Shown here one piece after another: positions 22,145 to 31,505 of a DNA stretch of 64,000 nt (its first letter is position 1; each line of letters starts with the position of its first letter). Source of the stretch: JAWKIW01 sp046331175 (GTDB lineage: Bacteria > Actinomycetota > Acidimicrobiia > Acidimicrobiales > Acidimicrobilacustridaceae); the NCBI GenBank assembly GCA_046331175.1, contig JAXLRI010000008.1:1-64000 (forward strand), in the 5' to 3' direction. A program made the translations under genes and the position numbers. The notes beneath the pieces are model-generated. The model made no database searches. It saw nothing but the letters and a program-made list of their open reading frames with translations, and was not told the origin of the DNA.

Positions 22145-24215
22145 AGTCGTCGAGGGCGGCGATGCGGTAGCGGTTGCCGCCGCGGGCCTTGGCCCGGTAC
22201 ATGGCGGTGTCGGCCAGGGTGAGGAGCTGGTCCGGGTCGACGTTGGCCTGCCGACTGCGGGCGACCCCGATCCCGACCGAGATGCCGACCTTCACCTCGG
22301 CGTCGTCACCCACGCGGACCGGCTGGGTCACCCGGGCGATGATCATCTCGGCGAGGTCGCCCAGCTCGTCGGTGTCGGTGAGCCCCTCGCACACCAGCAC
22401 GAACTCGTCGCCGCCCACCCGGGCCGCCCCGTCCACCGAGCCGGTGCAGGTGCGGAGCCGCTGGGCCACCTCGACGAGGACGGCGTCGCCGGCGGCGTGG
22501 CCGTGGTCGTCGTTGATGGCCTTGAACCCGTCGAGGTCGCAGAACAGCACGGCCACGCCGCGCCGAGCCCGGGCGTGGCGGGCCACCGCCGCCTCCAGCT
22601 CGTCGACGAACAGCGAGCGGTTGGGCAGGCCGGTCAGCACGTCGTGGGTGGCGAGGTGGCGCAGCTCGGAGATGTCGCGGGCCAGCATGGCGATCCAGTC
22701 GAAGCCGCCTTCGTCGTCGCGGTGGACGACACCGAGCGCCGACACCGGCACGGTGCGGCCGGCGCCCACGTTGAGCGGCAGCTCGCCCCGCCACACCCGA
22801 CCCTCCGCGCCGAGGGCGGTCACGGCGGCCGAGATCCACCGCTGGCGGGGCTCGTCGTCGATGAGGTCCTCGAGCACGCCATCGGCACCCTCGCCCCGCA
22901 ACCGCGCGAGCACCTCCTCCAGCGCGGCGTTGACGTAGAGGATCTCGCCCCCCGGCCGGAACACGGCCACGTAGTCGGACGTGGCGTCGAGCATCTGGGT
23001 GAGCCGCGCCGTCTGGGCCCGGGCCTGCACCTCGGCGGTGACGTCCTCGAGGGTGGCGATGGCCCCGACGGCGAGGTGGCCCTCGGCGTAGCGGGGGGCG
23101 ATGCGCACGCGGATCCAGGTGGCCGGCTCGTCGTCGTCGGCGCTGAACGCGGCCGTCAGGGTGGTGTGCTCGTCGCCCTCGATGGCACCTCGGACGGCGC
23201 GGCGCAGGGCCTCGGCGTCGGCGGGGCCGGTCCGGTCGAACCAGGCGTCGCCCTCGGCCCCGCCGAGCAGCGAGCGGGCGGCCGCGTTGAGGTAGACGGT
23301 GCGGGCCCAGGCGTCCACCACGAGGATGCCGAGCGGCGCAGCGTCGGTGAGCGACTGCATGTCGCCGGCCGTCTCGGCCAGCGACTCGACCTGCTCGGCC
23401 GCGTCGAGGTTGCGGACCTGCACGAGGATGCCCCGGAGGTCGGGGTGGTCGAGCTGGGACGAGCCGCTGATCTCGATGTGCTCCCAGTGGTCGTCGAGCT
23501 CGACGCTGCGGGACCGCACGGTGAAGCGCAGCCGACGGCCGGGGTTCATCACTGCGTCGGTGAACCGGTCGAGGACCGTGGGCAGGTCCTCGGGGTGGAC
23601 CCGCTCGATGGGGTTGACGCCGATGCCGGCCTCCGGGTCGCCGGCCCCCTCGACGCCGTCGTCCGCGGCGGCGTGGCCGCGCCGGTCCGCCGCACCGGCC
23701 ATGCCGGGGACGACGCGGCGCCGTCGCGCGAGGCGGGCGTGCAGACGTTCGGACTGCCACGACACCAGGCCGTCGTGGTCGAGCAGCATCGTGGAGTCGG
23801 CGGTGGCGTCGATGATGCTCGAGAGGCGGTGCTCGTCCCGGCGATCGCGAACGACGACGAGCAGCGATCCAGGCGAGCCGCCGGTGGGACCCCCGTCGTC
23901 GGCGGACGCCCCCGGGAACGGCCCGGCCCGCAGCTCGACGTGGCGACGGGCCCCGCCGACCACCCACGTGACCGCCAGCGGCATCGCCGAGGACGCCGCC
24001 GCCCGCACCAGCCAGTCGCCCACCGCCACCCCGTCCGTGCCCGGTGCCAGCGCCTCCAGCGGCCGTCCCACCAGGTGGTCGACCGAGACGGACAGCTCGT
24101 CGGCAGCTCGGGCGTTGGCGGCCCGGACGGTCCCATCGACCACCAGCAGGGCCGCCACCGGCAAGGCGTCGAGCAGGGAGCGATCGGCCATGGGATCGGC
24201 CAAGGGATCGGTCAT
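22143..24215 (-). CDS. PAS-GGDEF diguanylate cyclase
   Basis: A 690-residue cytosolic sensor that probably makes cyclic di-GMP. Several PAS-like modules occupy about residues 10-500 (LPVAALLVVDGTVRAANARA; LVVDAWARTVYLNAAARSLL; SDYVAVFRPGGEILYVNAAL). The C-terminal GGDEF domain has RNALFVDEL-like start (LPNRSLFVDELEAAV), DGFKAINDDHGHAAGD, and an intact GGDEF near residue 601. The inhibitory RxxD site is missing: the bases encode GSVD where RxxD would sit, so product feedback is probably lost. No EAL domain. Its ATG overlaps the stop of the upstream oxidase gene (ATGA). Confidence 0.92.
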   Translation of the reverse strand: MTDPLADPMADRSLLDALPVAALLVVDGTVRAANARAADELSVSVDHLVGRPLEALAPGTDGVAVGDWLVRAAASSAMPLAVTWVVGGARRHVELRAGPFPGASADDGGPTGGSPGSLLVVVRDRRDEHRLSSIIDATADSTMLLDHDGLVSWQSERLHARLARRRRVVPGMAGAADRRGHAAADDGVEGAGDPEAGIGVNPIERVHPEDLPTVLDRFTDAVMNPGRRLRFTVRSRSVELDDHWEHIEISGSSQLDHPDLRGILVQVRNLDAAEQVESLAETAGDMQSLTDAAPLGILVVDAWARTVYLNAAARSLLGGAEGDAWFDRTGPADAEALRRAVRGAIEGDEHTTLTAAFSADDDEPATWIRVRIAPRYAEGHLAVGAIATLEDVTAEVQARAQTARLTQMLDATSDYVAVFRPGGEILYVNAALEEVLARLRGEGADGVLEDLIDDEPRQRWISAAVTALGAEGRVWRGELPLNVGAGRTVPVSALGVVHRDDEGGFDWIAMLARDISELRHLATHDVLTGLPNRSLFVDELEAAVARHARARRGVAVLFCDLDGFKAINDDHGHAAGDAVLVEVAQRLRTCTGSVDGAARVGGDEFVLVCEGLTDTDELGDLAEMIIARVTQPVRVGDDAEVKVGISVGIGVARSRQANVDPDQLLTLADTAMYRAKARGGNRYRIAALDD

Positions 24216-25525
24216 GAGACCGGTCCGAGCACCCGCTCGACGTGGTCGTTGGTGAAGCGACCCTCCGGGTCGAGTCGGCGGCGCACGGCCTGGAACTCGT
24301 CCCACCGCGGGTAGGCGGCCGCCAGGTCGGCGGCGGTCCTCGTGTGCAGCTTGCCCCAGTGTGGGCGACCGTCCAGGTCGACCATGGCCGCCTCGACCGC
24401 ATCGAAGTAGTCGCGGTAGGGCGTGCCCCGGGCGACGTGGACGGCGACGTAGGCGGTGTCGCGCCCCGACGCGGTGGACAGGGCGATGTCGTCGGCCGCC
24501 GTCGTGCGGACCTCGACCGGGAACCCGATGTAGCGACCCCCGCCGTCGACGATGGCCCGCACCCGGTCGACCGCTTCGACCAGCGCCTCGCGGGGGACCG
24601 CGTACTCCATCTCGTAGAAGTGCACGAGCCGGGGGCTGGCGAACACGCGGTACGAGCGGTCGACGTACTCCACCCGGCCCTTCGACGGCAGGCGCTTGGC
24701 CACCTTCGGGATCCAGTCGTCGCGCACCCGGCCGGCGGCGAGCATGGCGGCGAAGCCGGCGTTGTCGAGGAGGACGTCCTCGTAGAGGGCCCGCCACGCC
24801 GGTCGCGGCACCGGGGGCTCGTCGGTGCGGCGGTTGCGCTTGGTGAGCGCCCACCGGGTGTTGGGGACCCAGAAGAGCTCGAAGTGGTCGTTGTCGGCCA
24901 CGAGCTCGTCGATGCCCTCGAGGACCTCGTCGACCCGCATCGGTTCCTCGACGGCGTGCAGCCGGAAGGCCGGCACGCATTGCAGCGTCACCGCCGAGAC
25001 CAGACCGAGCGCGCCGACGCCGACGCGGGCCGCGGCGAACACCTCGGGCTCCTCGGTGGCCGAGCACGCCACGACGTCGCCCGATCCATCGACCAGCCGC
25101 ATGGCCACGATGCCCGACGAGAGGTTCCGGAAGCGGGCGCCGGTGCCGTGGGTGGCGGTCTGGGTGGCACCGGCGACCGACTGGTAGGCGATGTCGCCGA
25201 GGTTCTCCAGGGCCAGCCCGTGCTCGTCGAGGACCTCGTTGAGGCGCCACAGCGGGATGCCGGCCTCGACGGTGACCTGCCGGGCGGCGATGTCGACGTC
25301 GAGCACCCGGTCGTGGGCGGAGAGGTCGACCAGGGCGCCCCCGGTGGTGGCCACCGCCGTGAAGGAGTGGCCAGCGCCCACGGCGCGCACCCGCTGCCCC
25401 TCGTCGGCGGCGCGGGCCACCAGCTCGCGCAGGGCCGGCTCACCCGACGGACGCAGGAGCGCGGCGGGCCGGCAGGCCTGGTTGCCGGCCCAGTTCCGCC
25501 ACTCGCCACGCCGCAGTCGGTGCAC
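24212..25525 (-). CDS. FAD-linked aldonolactone oxidase (L-gulonolactone / D-arabinono-1,4-lactone oxidase family)
   Basis: A 437-residue PCMH-type flavoenzyme. The FAD domain holds RAVGAGHSFTAVATTGG, where the His is the usual covalent flavin site, and GDIAYQSVAGATQTATHGTG. The ALO C-terminal domain ends HWGKLHTRTAADLAAAYPRW with RRLDPEGRFTND, diagnostic of sugar-lactone oxidases. The substrate lactone is not deducible. The GTG at 25525 is preceded 7 nt upstream by TAGGGT (25533-25538), so the mRNA is probably leaderless. It is translationally coupled by an ATGA overlap to the diguanylate cyclase gene, an odd pairing. Confidence 0.9.
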   Translation of the reverse strand: MHRLRRGEWRNWAGNQACRPAALLRPSGEPALRELVARAADEGQRVRAVGAGHSFTAVATTGGALVDLSAHDRVLDVDIAARQVTVEAGIPLWRLNEVLDEHGLALENLGDIAYQSVAGATQTATHGTGARFRNLSSGIVAMRLVDGSGDVVACSATEEPEVFAAARVGVGALGLVSAVTLQCVPAFRLHAVEEPMRVDEVLEGIDELVADNDHFELFWVPNTRWALTKRNRRTDEPPVPRPAWRALYEDVLLDNAGFAAMLAAGRVRDDWIPKVAKRLPSKGRVEYVDRSYRVFASPRLVHFYEMEYAVPREALVEAVDRVRAIVDGGGRYIGFPVEVRTTAADDIALSTASGRDTAYVAVHVARGTPYRDYFDAVEAAMVDLDGRPHWGKLHTRTAADLAAAYPRWDEFQAVRRRLDPEGRFTNDHVERVLGPVS

Positions 25526-25604
25526 GCCGCGGACCCTACCTGTCGACCTCGGCGCTCGGCGCCGCGGCACGGCTCGCCGGCCCGCCACCCGGGCCGGGGC
25601 GCGA

Positions 25605-25634
25605 GACGGCCCCGGCCGGTGGGCCGGGGCCGTC
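25605..25634 (-). terminator. Strong hairpin after etfA
   Basis: A 13-bp perfect GC stem (GACGGCCCCGGCC with GGCCGGGGCCGTC) around a 4-nt loop, 47 nt after the etfA stop. It lies between etfBA and the next gene on the same strand, so it should end the etf transcript. No T-run. Confidence 0.75.
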
Positions 25635-25680
25635 GACAGGAAGCCGCACCCCAGGGGGACGGCAGCCGCCTTCCGCCAGA

Positions 25681-26643
25681 TCAGCGGGCCTTGAGCGCCT
25701 CGATCAGCGCCGGCAGGACCTTGTGGACGTCGCCCACGATGCCGAGGTCGCTCACCGAGAAGATCGGGGCCTCCGCGTCCTTGTTGATGGCGATGATGTT
25801 CTTGGCGCCCTTCATGCCCACCATGTGCTGGGTGGCACCGGAGATGCCGGCGGCGATGTACACCGTCGGCTTCACGACCTTGCCGGTCTGGCCGACCTGG
25901 TAGCTGTAGGGCACCCAGCCGGCGTCGACGATGGCGCGGGAGGCGCCGGGGGCGGCGCCGAGCAGCTTGGCCAGCTCCTCGACCAGGGCGTACTTGTCGG
26001 CCTCGCCGAGGCCGCGGCCACCGGAGACGACGATGTCGGCCTCGTCCAGGCTCGGGCCCTCGCGCTCCTCCACGTGGCGGGAGGTGACGGTGGCGGTGGC
26101 GCCGGTGTCGGGCACGTCGATGGCCTCGACTGCGGCCGGGCCACCGCCGCTCTCCTCGGCGGCGAAGGACTTCGGCCGGATGAGGACGATGTGCGGGCCG
26201 GGGCCGGTGAACTTGGTCTTGACGTTCGTGGTGCCGCCGAAGACCGGCTCGGTGGTGACCAGCGCATCGCCGTCGACCTCGAGGTCGACGTTGTTGGTGA
26301 TCACGGTGCGGTCGATCTTGGCCGACAGCCGGCCGGCCACGTCGCGGCCGTCGTAGCTGGTGGCGAAGAGGATGGCGTCGGGGGCGTTGCCCCCGCTCAC
26401 CTGGGCGGCGATGGCGGCGGCCACCGGCGAGCCGGCGAGCTTGCCGCCGAGGTCGCCCGTGGTCAGCACCTTGGTGGCGCCGTGGGCGCCGAGGGTGCCG
26501 GCCACCGCGTCGGCGTCACCGCCGGCGTAGACCGCCTCGACGGTGTCGGCGAGGCCGCGGGCCTTGGTGAGCAGCTCGAGGGTGGTGGTGGTCACCTTGC
26601 CGTCGGAGGCCTCGGCGAACACCCAGATCTTGGAAAGTCCCAT
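25681..26643 (-). CDS. etfA: Electron transfer flavoprotein alpha subunit
   Basis: A 320-residue FAD-binding subunit of ETF, which passes electrons from acyl-CoA dehydrogenases to ETF-quinone oxidoreductase. The N-terminal adenine-nucleotide-hydrolase-like fold includes ILFATSYDGRDVAGRLSA. The C-terminal FAD domain is conserved: VVSGGRGLGEADKYALVEEL, SRAIVDAGWVPYSYQVGQTG, YIAAGISGATQHMVGMKGAK, IAINKDAEAPIF. It lies 21 nt downstream of etfB. Confidence 0.96.
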   Translation of the reverse strand: MGLSKIWVFAEASDGKVTTTTLELLTKARGLADTVEAVYAGGDADAVAGTLGAHGATKVLTTGDLGGKLAGSPVAAAIAAQVSGGNAPDAILFATSYDGRDVAGRLSAKIDRTVITNNVDLEVDGDALVTTEPVFGGTTNVKTKFTGPGPHIVLIRPKSFAAEESGGGPAAVEAIDVPDTGATATVTSRHVEEREGPSLDEADIVVSGGRGLGEADKYALVEELAKLLGAAPGASRAIVDAGWVPYSYQVGQTGKVVKPTVYIAAGISGATQHMVGMKGAKNIIAINKDAEAPIFSVSDLGIVGDVHKVLPALIEALKAR

Positions 26644-26664
26644 GGTTCAGATGCTCCTTCGGCC

Positions 26665-27447
26665 TCAGATGACCTTGAGGTTCTCGAGGTAGGCGACGAC
26701 CTTCTCGGCGCCGGTGCCGTCGTCTTCGAAGATCTCGCCCGCCTCGCGCGAGGGGGCCTCCTCGATGGCCACGATCTCCTGGCCGGCGCCGGCCCAGCCG
26801 ACGCTGCCGGCGTCGATGCCGAGGTCGGCGACGGTGACCTCGTCGACCGGCTTGGACTTGGCGGCCATGATCCCCTTGAAGGAGGGGTAGCGGGGCTCGA
26901 CCACGCCGGCGGTCACCGAGACGACCGCGGGCAGCGGGCACTCGACGTCGTCGTAGCCGGCCTCGGTCTGGCGCTCGACCTTGGCGGTGCCGCCGGCCAG
27001 CTCGATGCTCTTGGCGAAGGTGATCGACGGCAGGCCCAGGAGCTCGGCGAGCTGCTCGGGCACGGTGCCGGTGTAGCCGTCGCTCGACTCGGTCGCGGTG
27101 AGCACCAGGTCGGCGCCCTCCACCCGCTTGACGGCGGCGGCCAGCACCTTGGCGGTGCCGAGCGCATCGGTGCCGGCCAGGGCGGGATCGCTCACCAGGA
27201 CGGCCTTGGCAGCGCCCATGGCCAGCGCGGTGCGCAGGCCCGAGGTCTCGCTGTTGGGGGCCATCGACACGAGGGTGACCTCGCCGCCGCCGGCCGCATC
27301 CGCCAGCTGCAGGGCCATCTCGACGCCGTACGAGTCGGACTCATCCAGGATGAGCTTGCCGTCTCGCTTGAGCGTCTTGGTGTTGGGATCCAGCGCCCCG
27401 GGCTCGGCCGGGTCCGGGATCTGCTTCACGCAGACGACGATGTTCAT
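26665..27447 (-). CDS. etfB: Electron transfer flavoprotein beta subunit
   Basis: A 260-residue AMP-binding subunit of ETF. It opens MNIVVCVKQIPDP and contains LDESDSYGVEMALQLAD and the domain signature VERQTEAGYDDVECPLPAVV, which binds AMP and shapes the partner surface. The ATG at 27447 is fixed by this N-terminus and by a promoter 7 nt upstream. First gene of etfBA. Confidence 0.96.
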   Translation of the reverse strand: MNIVVCVKQIPDPAEPGALDPNTKTLKRDGKLILDESDSYGVEMALQLADAAGGGEVTLVSMAPNSETSGLRTALAMGAAKAVLVSDPALAGTDALGTAKVLAAAVKRVEGADLVLTATESSDGYTGTVPEQLAELLGLPSITFAKSIELAGGTAKVERQTEAGYDDVECPLPAVVSVTAGVVEPRYPSFKGIMAAKSKPVDEVTVADLGIDAGSVGWAGAGQEIVAIEEAPSREAGEIFEDDGTGAEKVVAYLENLKVI

Positions 27448-27454
27448 GCGGGGG

Positions 27455-27484
27455 ATTCTGTTGGACGACGGTCCGCCGGGCCAA
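27455..27484 (-). promoter_or_regulatory. Promoter of etfBA
   Basis: -35 TTGGCC (27479-27484) and -10 CAGAAT (27455-27460) with 18-bp spacing; the etfB ATG follows after 7 nt, giving an almost leaderless mRNA. Confidence 0.5.
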
Positions 27485-27523
27485 ATCGTCGCCGGGGCGG
27501 GCCCCTGCTCGTCCCCCGGGGTC

Positions 27524-29458
27524 TCAGGGGCCCTCGGCGCGGTCGCCGACGGCGACCGGCTCAGGCGCCTCGCCGACCGCGCCCTCGGCGTCGCCACCGG
27601 CACGCGGGAGGCGGCGGAACGCAGCCCGCTCGGCATCGAGGCGCTGGAGGTGGGCGACCAGCGCCGCCCACCGCTCGGGGTCGGGCCGGTCGATGCCGTA
27701 GGCGTCGAGGGTGACGTCGGGCAGGTCGGCGGTGTACTCGTGGCCGGTGGCCCGGAACACGCCCGGCACCGGCCGGGTCGCGTTGACGGCGTCGACGATG
27801 AGCTGGACGCCGGTGACGAACGGGAGCCAGCCCATGTCGGCGGGCACCCCCCACGGCCGCTCGGGCCCGGGGGCCAGCAGCCACGGCGGCGTGCGCACGA
27901 GCAGGCCGGCGCAGAGGTAGCGCACGGGGTCGTTGCCGTGGCCGAGGATCACGACCCGCAGCCGGGAGCGGGCATCGTCGTCGAGGGCGAGCAGCGGGTC
28001 GGGGCGGTCGATCTCGACGACCGAGCCCTCCGGCACCGCCACGGCGCGCTCGACCAGCACCTGCCGGCGCCAGCCCGAGTAGTACGGCGTGCCGACCCAC
28101 AGGGCCCGGGCGACGCCGAGGTCGTCGAGGCCGGCGACGCCCTGGCCGAGGAACGTGTCCTGACCCGACCAGGCCCCGAGGCTCTCGCCGTAGACCACCA
28201 CGGTGGGCCGGCGCTCTTGCGGGCGCTCGGCCAGCTCGGCGGCGATGCCCTCGAGCAGCGCCTTCTGCACCCGGCCGCCCCGCGGGACCCGCTGCAGCGT
28301 GAGGAACGACGGCAGCCGGCCGTACTGCACGGCCACCGCCGCGGTGTCGCCGAGCAGGACGTGGTCGAGCACCTCGAGGGGCAGCGTGTTGACCAGGCCG
28401 TTGCCGGCCGGGCAGCCGACCACCAGCAGGCGCCGGTCGAAGGCCCCCGTCCGGCGCAGCTCGGCGAGGGCCAGGGCGACCCGCTCCTCGTCGGTGCGGG
28501 CCGCGGCGTAGCCGACGAACACGCGGATGGGCTCGGCGACCGCCGGCTCGCCCATGACCCGCTCGATCTCATCGGGGTAGGGCGCGTTGAGGACGAAGCG
28601 ACGGCCCTCCCGGCCGAGGCGGGCGAAGGCGATCGGGCTGCCGTCGCCCGACGAGCGGGCTGGTGTGGACGGGGCCCGGTCGAACCCGGCGTCGACCACC
28701 CGGTCGTACAGGCGCAGGCCCCGCACGAAGGTGTCGGCCAGCGCCTTGCCGGTGCCGTACCAGATGCCCGCCGCGGCCGCCCGACCGGCCCAGCGGCTGA
28801 TGCCCGGGCCCACCTCGAGGCGCCGCTCGAGGGTGCGACCGATGGCTCCGGCGCTGCGCCGGAACCCCTCTCCCAACGTGACCAGCAGGGCCCCGACGGC
28901 CACGCTCTGGGTGACCGCTGGCAGCGGCTGGGGCGGCGGCGGGTCGTACTCCGTGTGAGCCGCCCGCTGGGCCTTGACCCCGGCGACCACCGCCCGCGCC
29001 CCCGAACCGAGGGCGGCCGTGGTCAGCACCGCGCCGGCGATGCGCCGCCGCTCGACGGGCACCGCCCGCACCGCCACCCCGAGGGTGGCGGCCGTGGAGC
29101 CGGCCGCCAGGCACGACGCGGTGGTGCGCACCGCCGAACGCCACGCCGGCTCGCCGTCGGCCTCGGGCAGGGCGCGCGACGCGGCGAAGCCGCCGACGCC
29201 GGTGGCGCCGAACAGCACCAGGTCGCCGACCGGGCTGCCGGTGCGCCCGAGCAGGCCGTAGGTGGCGTCGCCGAGGGCGAAGCCCAGGGCCCCGGTCACG
29301 CCGGCGATCAGCGCCTGGTGGGCGGTGGCCCGGGGCATGAGCGAGGGCCGGAACGACCGCCCGGCCAGGGCGGCGCCGAGGATGAGGCCGGACCACACGT
29401 CGGGCCGGTGGAACCAGACGCCGTTGGGGGCGGGCGCGGCGGGGCGGGAGGCCGGCAT
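27524..29458 (-). CDS. Membrane alpha/beta-hydrolase of the PF10081 (Abhydrolase_9) type
   Basis: A 644-residue protein. The N-terminal half has several hydrophobic segments (GLILGAALAGRSF, QALIAGVTGALGFALG, LVLFGATGVGGFAAS). The C-terminal half is the conserved hydrolase part with a nucleophile-like VVVYGESLGAWSGQDTF, preceded by RVFVGYAAARTDEERVALAL and ending near FVTGVQLIVDAVNATR. This two-part layout matches an actinobacterial membrane hydrolase family of unknown substrate. A TAGGCT box (29466-29471) lies 7 nt before the ATG. It is 10 nt from the CPBP protease gene on the same strand, so they may act together at the envelope. Confidence 0.82.
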   Translation of the reverse strand: MPASRPAAPAPNGVWFHRPDVWSGLILGAALAGRSFRPSLMPRATAHQALIAGVTGALGFALGDATYGLLGRTGSPVGDLVLFGATGVGGFAASRALPEADGEPAWRSAVRTTASCLAAGSTAATLGVAVRAVPVERRRIAGAVLTTAALGSGARAVVAGVKAQRAAHTEYDPPPPQPLPAVTQSVAVGALLVTLGEGFRRSAGAIGRTLERRLEVGPGISRWAGRAAAAGIWYGTGKALADTFVRGLRLYDRVVDAGFDRAPSTPARSSGDGSPIAFARLGREGRRFVLNAPYPDEIERVMGEPAVAEPIRVFVGYAAARTDEERVALALAELRRTGAFDRRLLVVGCPAGNGLVNTLPLEVLDHVLLGDTAAVAVQYGRLPSFLTLQRVPRGGRVQKALLEGIAAELAERPQERRPTVVVYGESLGAWSGQDTFLGQGVAGLDDLGVARALWVGTPYYSGWRRQVLVERAVAVPEGSVVEIDRPDPLLALDDDARSRLRVVILGHGNDPVRYLCAGLLVRTPPWLLAPGPERPWGVPADMGWLPFVTGVQLIVDAVNATRPVPGVFRATGHEYTADLPDVTLDAYGIDRPDPERWAALVAHLQRLDAERAAFRRLPRAGGDAEGAVGEAPEPVAVGDRAEGP

Positions 29459-29468
29459 GGCGGCGAGC

Positions 29469-30218
29469 CTAGGGGACCTCGACGTCGCCGACGCGGGCCG
29501 TCGCCCGGCGGCGGGCGACCCACCGGGCGGCGAGCAGGCCGGCCACGTTGGTGACGGCGTGCGAGACGATCGGGGCGGCCAGGCTCCCCGACCGGACCCG
29601 CAACCGGCCGAGCAGCGCCCCGGCGACGGTGGTGGCGAGCACCGTGGGCGCCACCGACGCCAGCAGGGGCAGCCGCTGGGCCACCGGGTTGTGGTTGCGG
29701 TCCTCGAGCGCCGGCAGCACGTGCCAGAGCCCGAACAGCCCAGCCACGATCGCATCGCCGGCGCCGGGTCCGACGTCGCGCCGGGCCAGGCCCAGCAGCG
29801 TGCCCCGGAACACCGCCTCCTCGTACACCGACGTGCCGAGGGGGATGTCGACGAGGGTCCGGCGGGCCAGCGCCGCGCCGCTGCCCTCGAGGGCCCGCGG
29901 GTCGTCGAAGGCGCCCTGGGTCGCGGGGACCGAGGCGGCCACGGCCACCCCGGCGGCCGACACCGCGCCCGACACCAGGCCGTCGCGCAGGCCTCGGCCC
30001 ACCGCCGACGGCGACAGGCCCAGCTCGGCACGAGACAGCCCGAGCAGGCGGCCGGCCACCAGCGCCCCCGCCGCCGCCCCGGTGTGGGTCAGGGCGTGCC
30101 AGGCCTCGGGCACCCGCCGGTGGTCGACGACGTGGAAGCCCACGACGGCGGCCACCAGGACGGCCTCGCCGGCGAGGCGGCGCGTGGGCGGCAGTCCGGG
30201 CACGCCGCTGTGTACCAC
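29469..30218 (-). CDS. CPBP-family intramembrane metalloprotease
   Basis: A 249-residue polytopic protein of the CAAX/CPBP (Abi) family. The metal and catalytic motifs are SVYEEAVFRGTLLGL, LFGLWHVLPAL and PIVSHAVTNVAGLLA, carrying the paired Glu and two His expected in the membrane. Substrate unknown. The first codons are uncertain (GTG at 30218, or a GTG five codons later). It lies directly upstream of the PF10081-type hydrolase on the same strand. Confidence 0.85.
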   Translation of the reverse strand: MVHSGVPGLPPTRRLAGEAVLVAAVVGFHVVDHRRVPEAWHALTHTGAAAGALVAGRLLGLSRAELGLSPSAVGRGLRDGLVSGAVSAAGVAVAASVPATQGAFDDPRALEGSGAALARRTLVDIPLGTSVYEEAVFRGTLLGLARRDVGPGAGDAIVAGLFGLWHVLPALEDRNHNPVAQRLPLLASVAPTVLATTVAGALLGRLRVRSGSLAAPIVSHAVTNVAGLLAARWVARRRATARVGDVEVP

Positions 30219-30228
30219 GACGGGCCCG

Positions 30229-30362
30229 GAGCGGGCGTCGGCGCGCGCAGCGGGCGGGCGGCGGAGCGCTCGTGGGAGTGCGCGGCGGAGCGGGCGTCGG
30301 CGCGCGCAGCGGGCGGGCGGCGGAGCGCTCGTGGGAGTGCGCGGCGGAGCGGGCGTCGGCGC
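30229..30362. repeat. 59-bp tandem repeat (2.3 copies)
   Basis: Two full 59-bp copies (30229-30287 and 30288-30346) plus a partial third to about 30362. Each starts GAGCGGGCGTCGGCG and includes GAGCGCTCGTGGGAGTG. The array is noncoding and fills the gap between the CPBP gene and the divergent lipid kinase gene. Confidence 0.9.
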
Positions 30363-30475
30363 TCTCGCCGGGTCCCGCCGCGCCGGGTCCCGCCCCCGAG
30401 GGCGCGCCCAGCAGGCGCGGTGTCGTCGCGGCCCCGGGGCGGGCGGCGGGCGGTCGCTGCTACGGTCCGCCGGCG

Positions 30476-31393
30476 GTGCGGATCCTGCTGATCGTCAACG
30501 CGTCGGCCAGCTCGGTCACCGCCCGGGGACGGGTGGTGATCCAGAAGGCGCTGTCCGCCGACCACGAGGTGCGCCTCGCCGAGACGTCCAAGCGCGGCCA
30601 CGCCACCCGCCTCGCCCACGCCGCCGCCACCGACGGCGCCCACGTGGTCGTCGTGCTGGGCGGCGACGGCACCCTCAACGAGGCGGCCAACGGCCTGGCC
30701 GGCACCACCACCGCCCTGGCCCCGCTGCCGGGTGGCTCCACCAACGTCTTCGCCCGCACCATCGGCCTGCCCGACGACCCGATCGAGGCCACCGGCGCGC
30801 TGCTCGACGCCCTCGGCCGGGGCTCGATCCGCCGGATCGGGCTGGGCAACGTGAACGGCCGGTGGTTCCTGTTCCACGTCGGGATGGGGTTCGACGCCGG
30901 CGTGGTCGAGCAGGTCGAGAAGCGGGCCGCCCTCAAGCGCTGGGCCAGCCACCCGCTCTTCGTGTTCTCGGCCTTCGACACCGCCCTGCGCCACTACGAC
31001 CGCAGCCGGCCGCGCATGGCCGTGCACCATGCCGACGGTTCGATGGTCGACGACGTGTACGAGGCGCTGTGCTTCAACACCAACCCGTACACGTACATCG
31101 GGTCGCTGCCCATCAACATCGCTCCCGACGCCAGCCTCGACAACGCCCTCACGACGGTGTCGGTGCGCACGCTGCGGGTGCCCACCGTCCTCGCCCTGAT
31201 CGGTTCGGCGGTGGTGACCAACGGTCGGCGGGTGCGCCGCAGCCACGTCGTCGACTACCGGCCCGACGTCGACTCGGTCGTGGTGAGCGGCTACGGGCCG
31301 TTCCCCTACCAGGTCGACGGCGACCACCTGGGCGACGCCGAGCGGCTCGAGCTGCGGCACGAGCCCGACGTGCTGTCGCTCGTCGTGCCCTGA
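30476..31393 (+). CDS. Diacylglycerol/sphingosine kinase-family lipid kinase
   Basis: A 305-residue DAGK catalytic-domain protein that probably phosphorylates a lipid (diacylglycerol or related). It opens VRILLIVNASASSVTARGR and carries the nucleotide-binding loop VVVLGGDGTLNEAANGL and the LPGGSTNVFARTIGLP motif. The C-terminal beta-sandwich holds FHVGMGFDAGVVEQV. The GTG at 30476 is supported by TACGGT 9 nt upstream. A C-terminal segment with YQVDGDHLGDAERLEL is typical of YegS-like enzymes. Confidence 0.9.
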   Translation: MRILLIVNASASSVTARGRVVIQKALSADHEVRLAETSKRGHATRLAHAAATDGAHVVVVLGGDGTLNEAANGLAGTTTALAPLPGGSTNVFARTIGLPDDPIEATGALLDALGRGSIRRIGLGNVNGRWFLFHVGMGFDAGVVEQVEKRAALKRWASHPLFVFSAFDTALRHYDRSRPRMAVHHADGSMVDDVYEALCFNTNPYTYIGSLPINIAPDASLDNALTTVSVRTLRVPTVLALIGSAVVTNGRRVRRSHVVDYRPDVDSVVVSGYGPFPYQVDGDHLGDAERLELRHEPDVLSLVVP

Positions 31394-31505
31394 CCGGCCG
31401 GTGCCCGACGGAGCGGCCGACCGCGACCGGGGCCGCTGGGATCGCGGACCGCGGCAGTGGACCGGGGCCGTGGACCGCGGTGGCCGATGGTGGGTCGCGC
31501 CGCGG

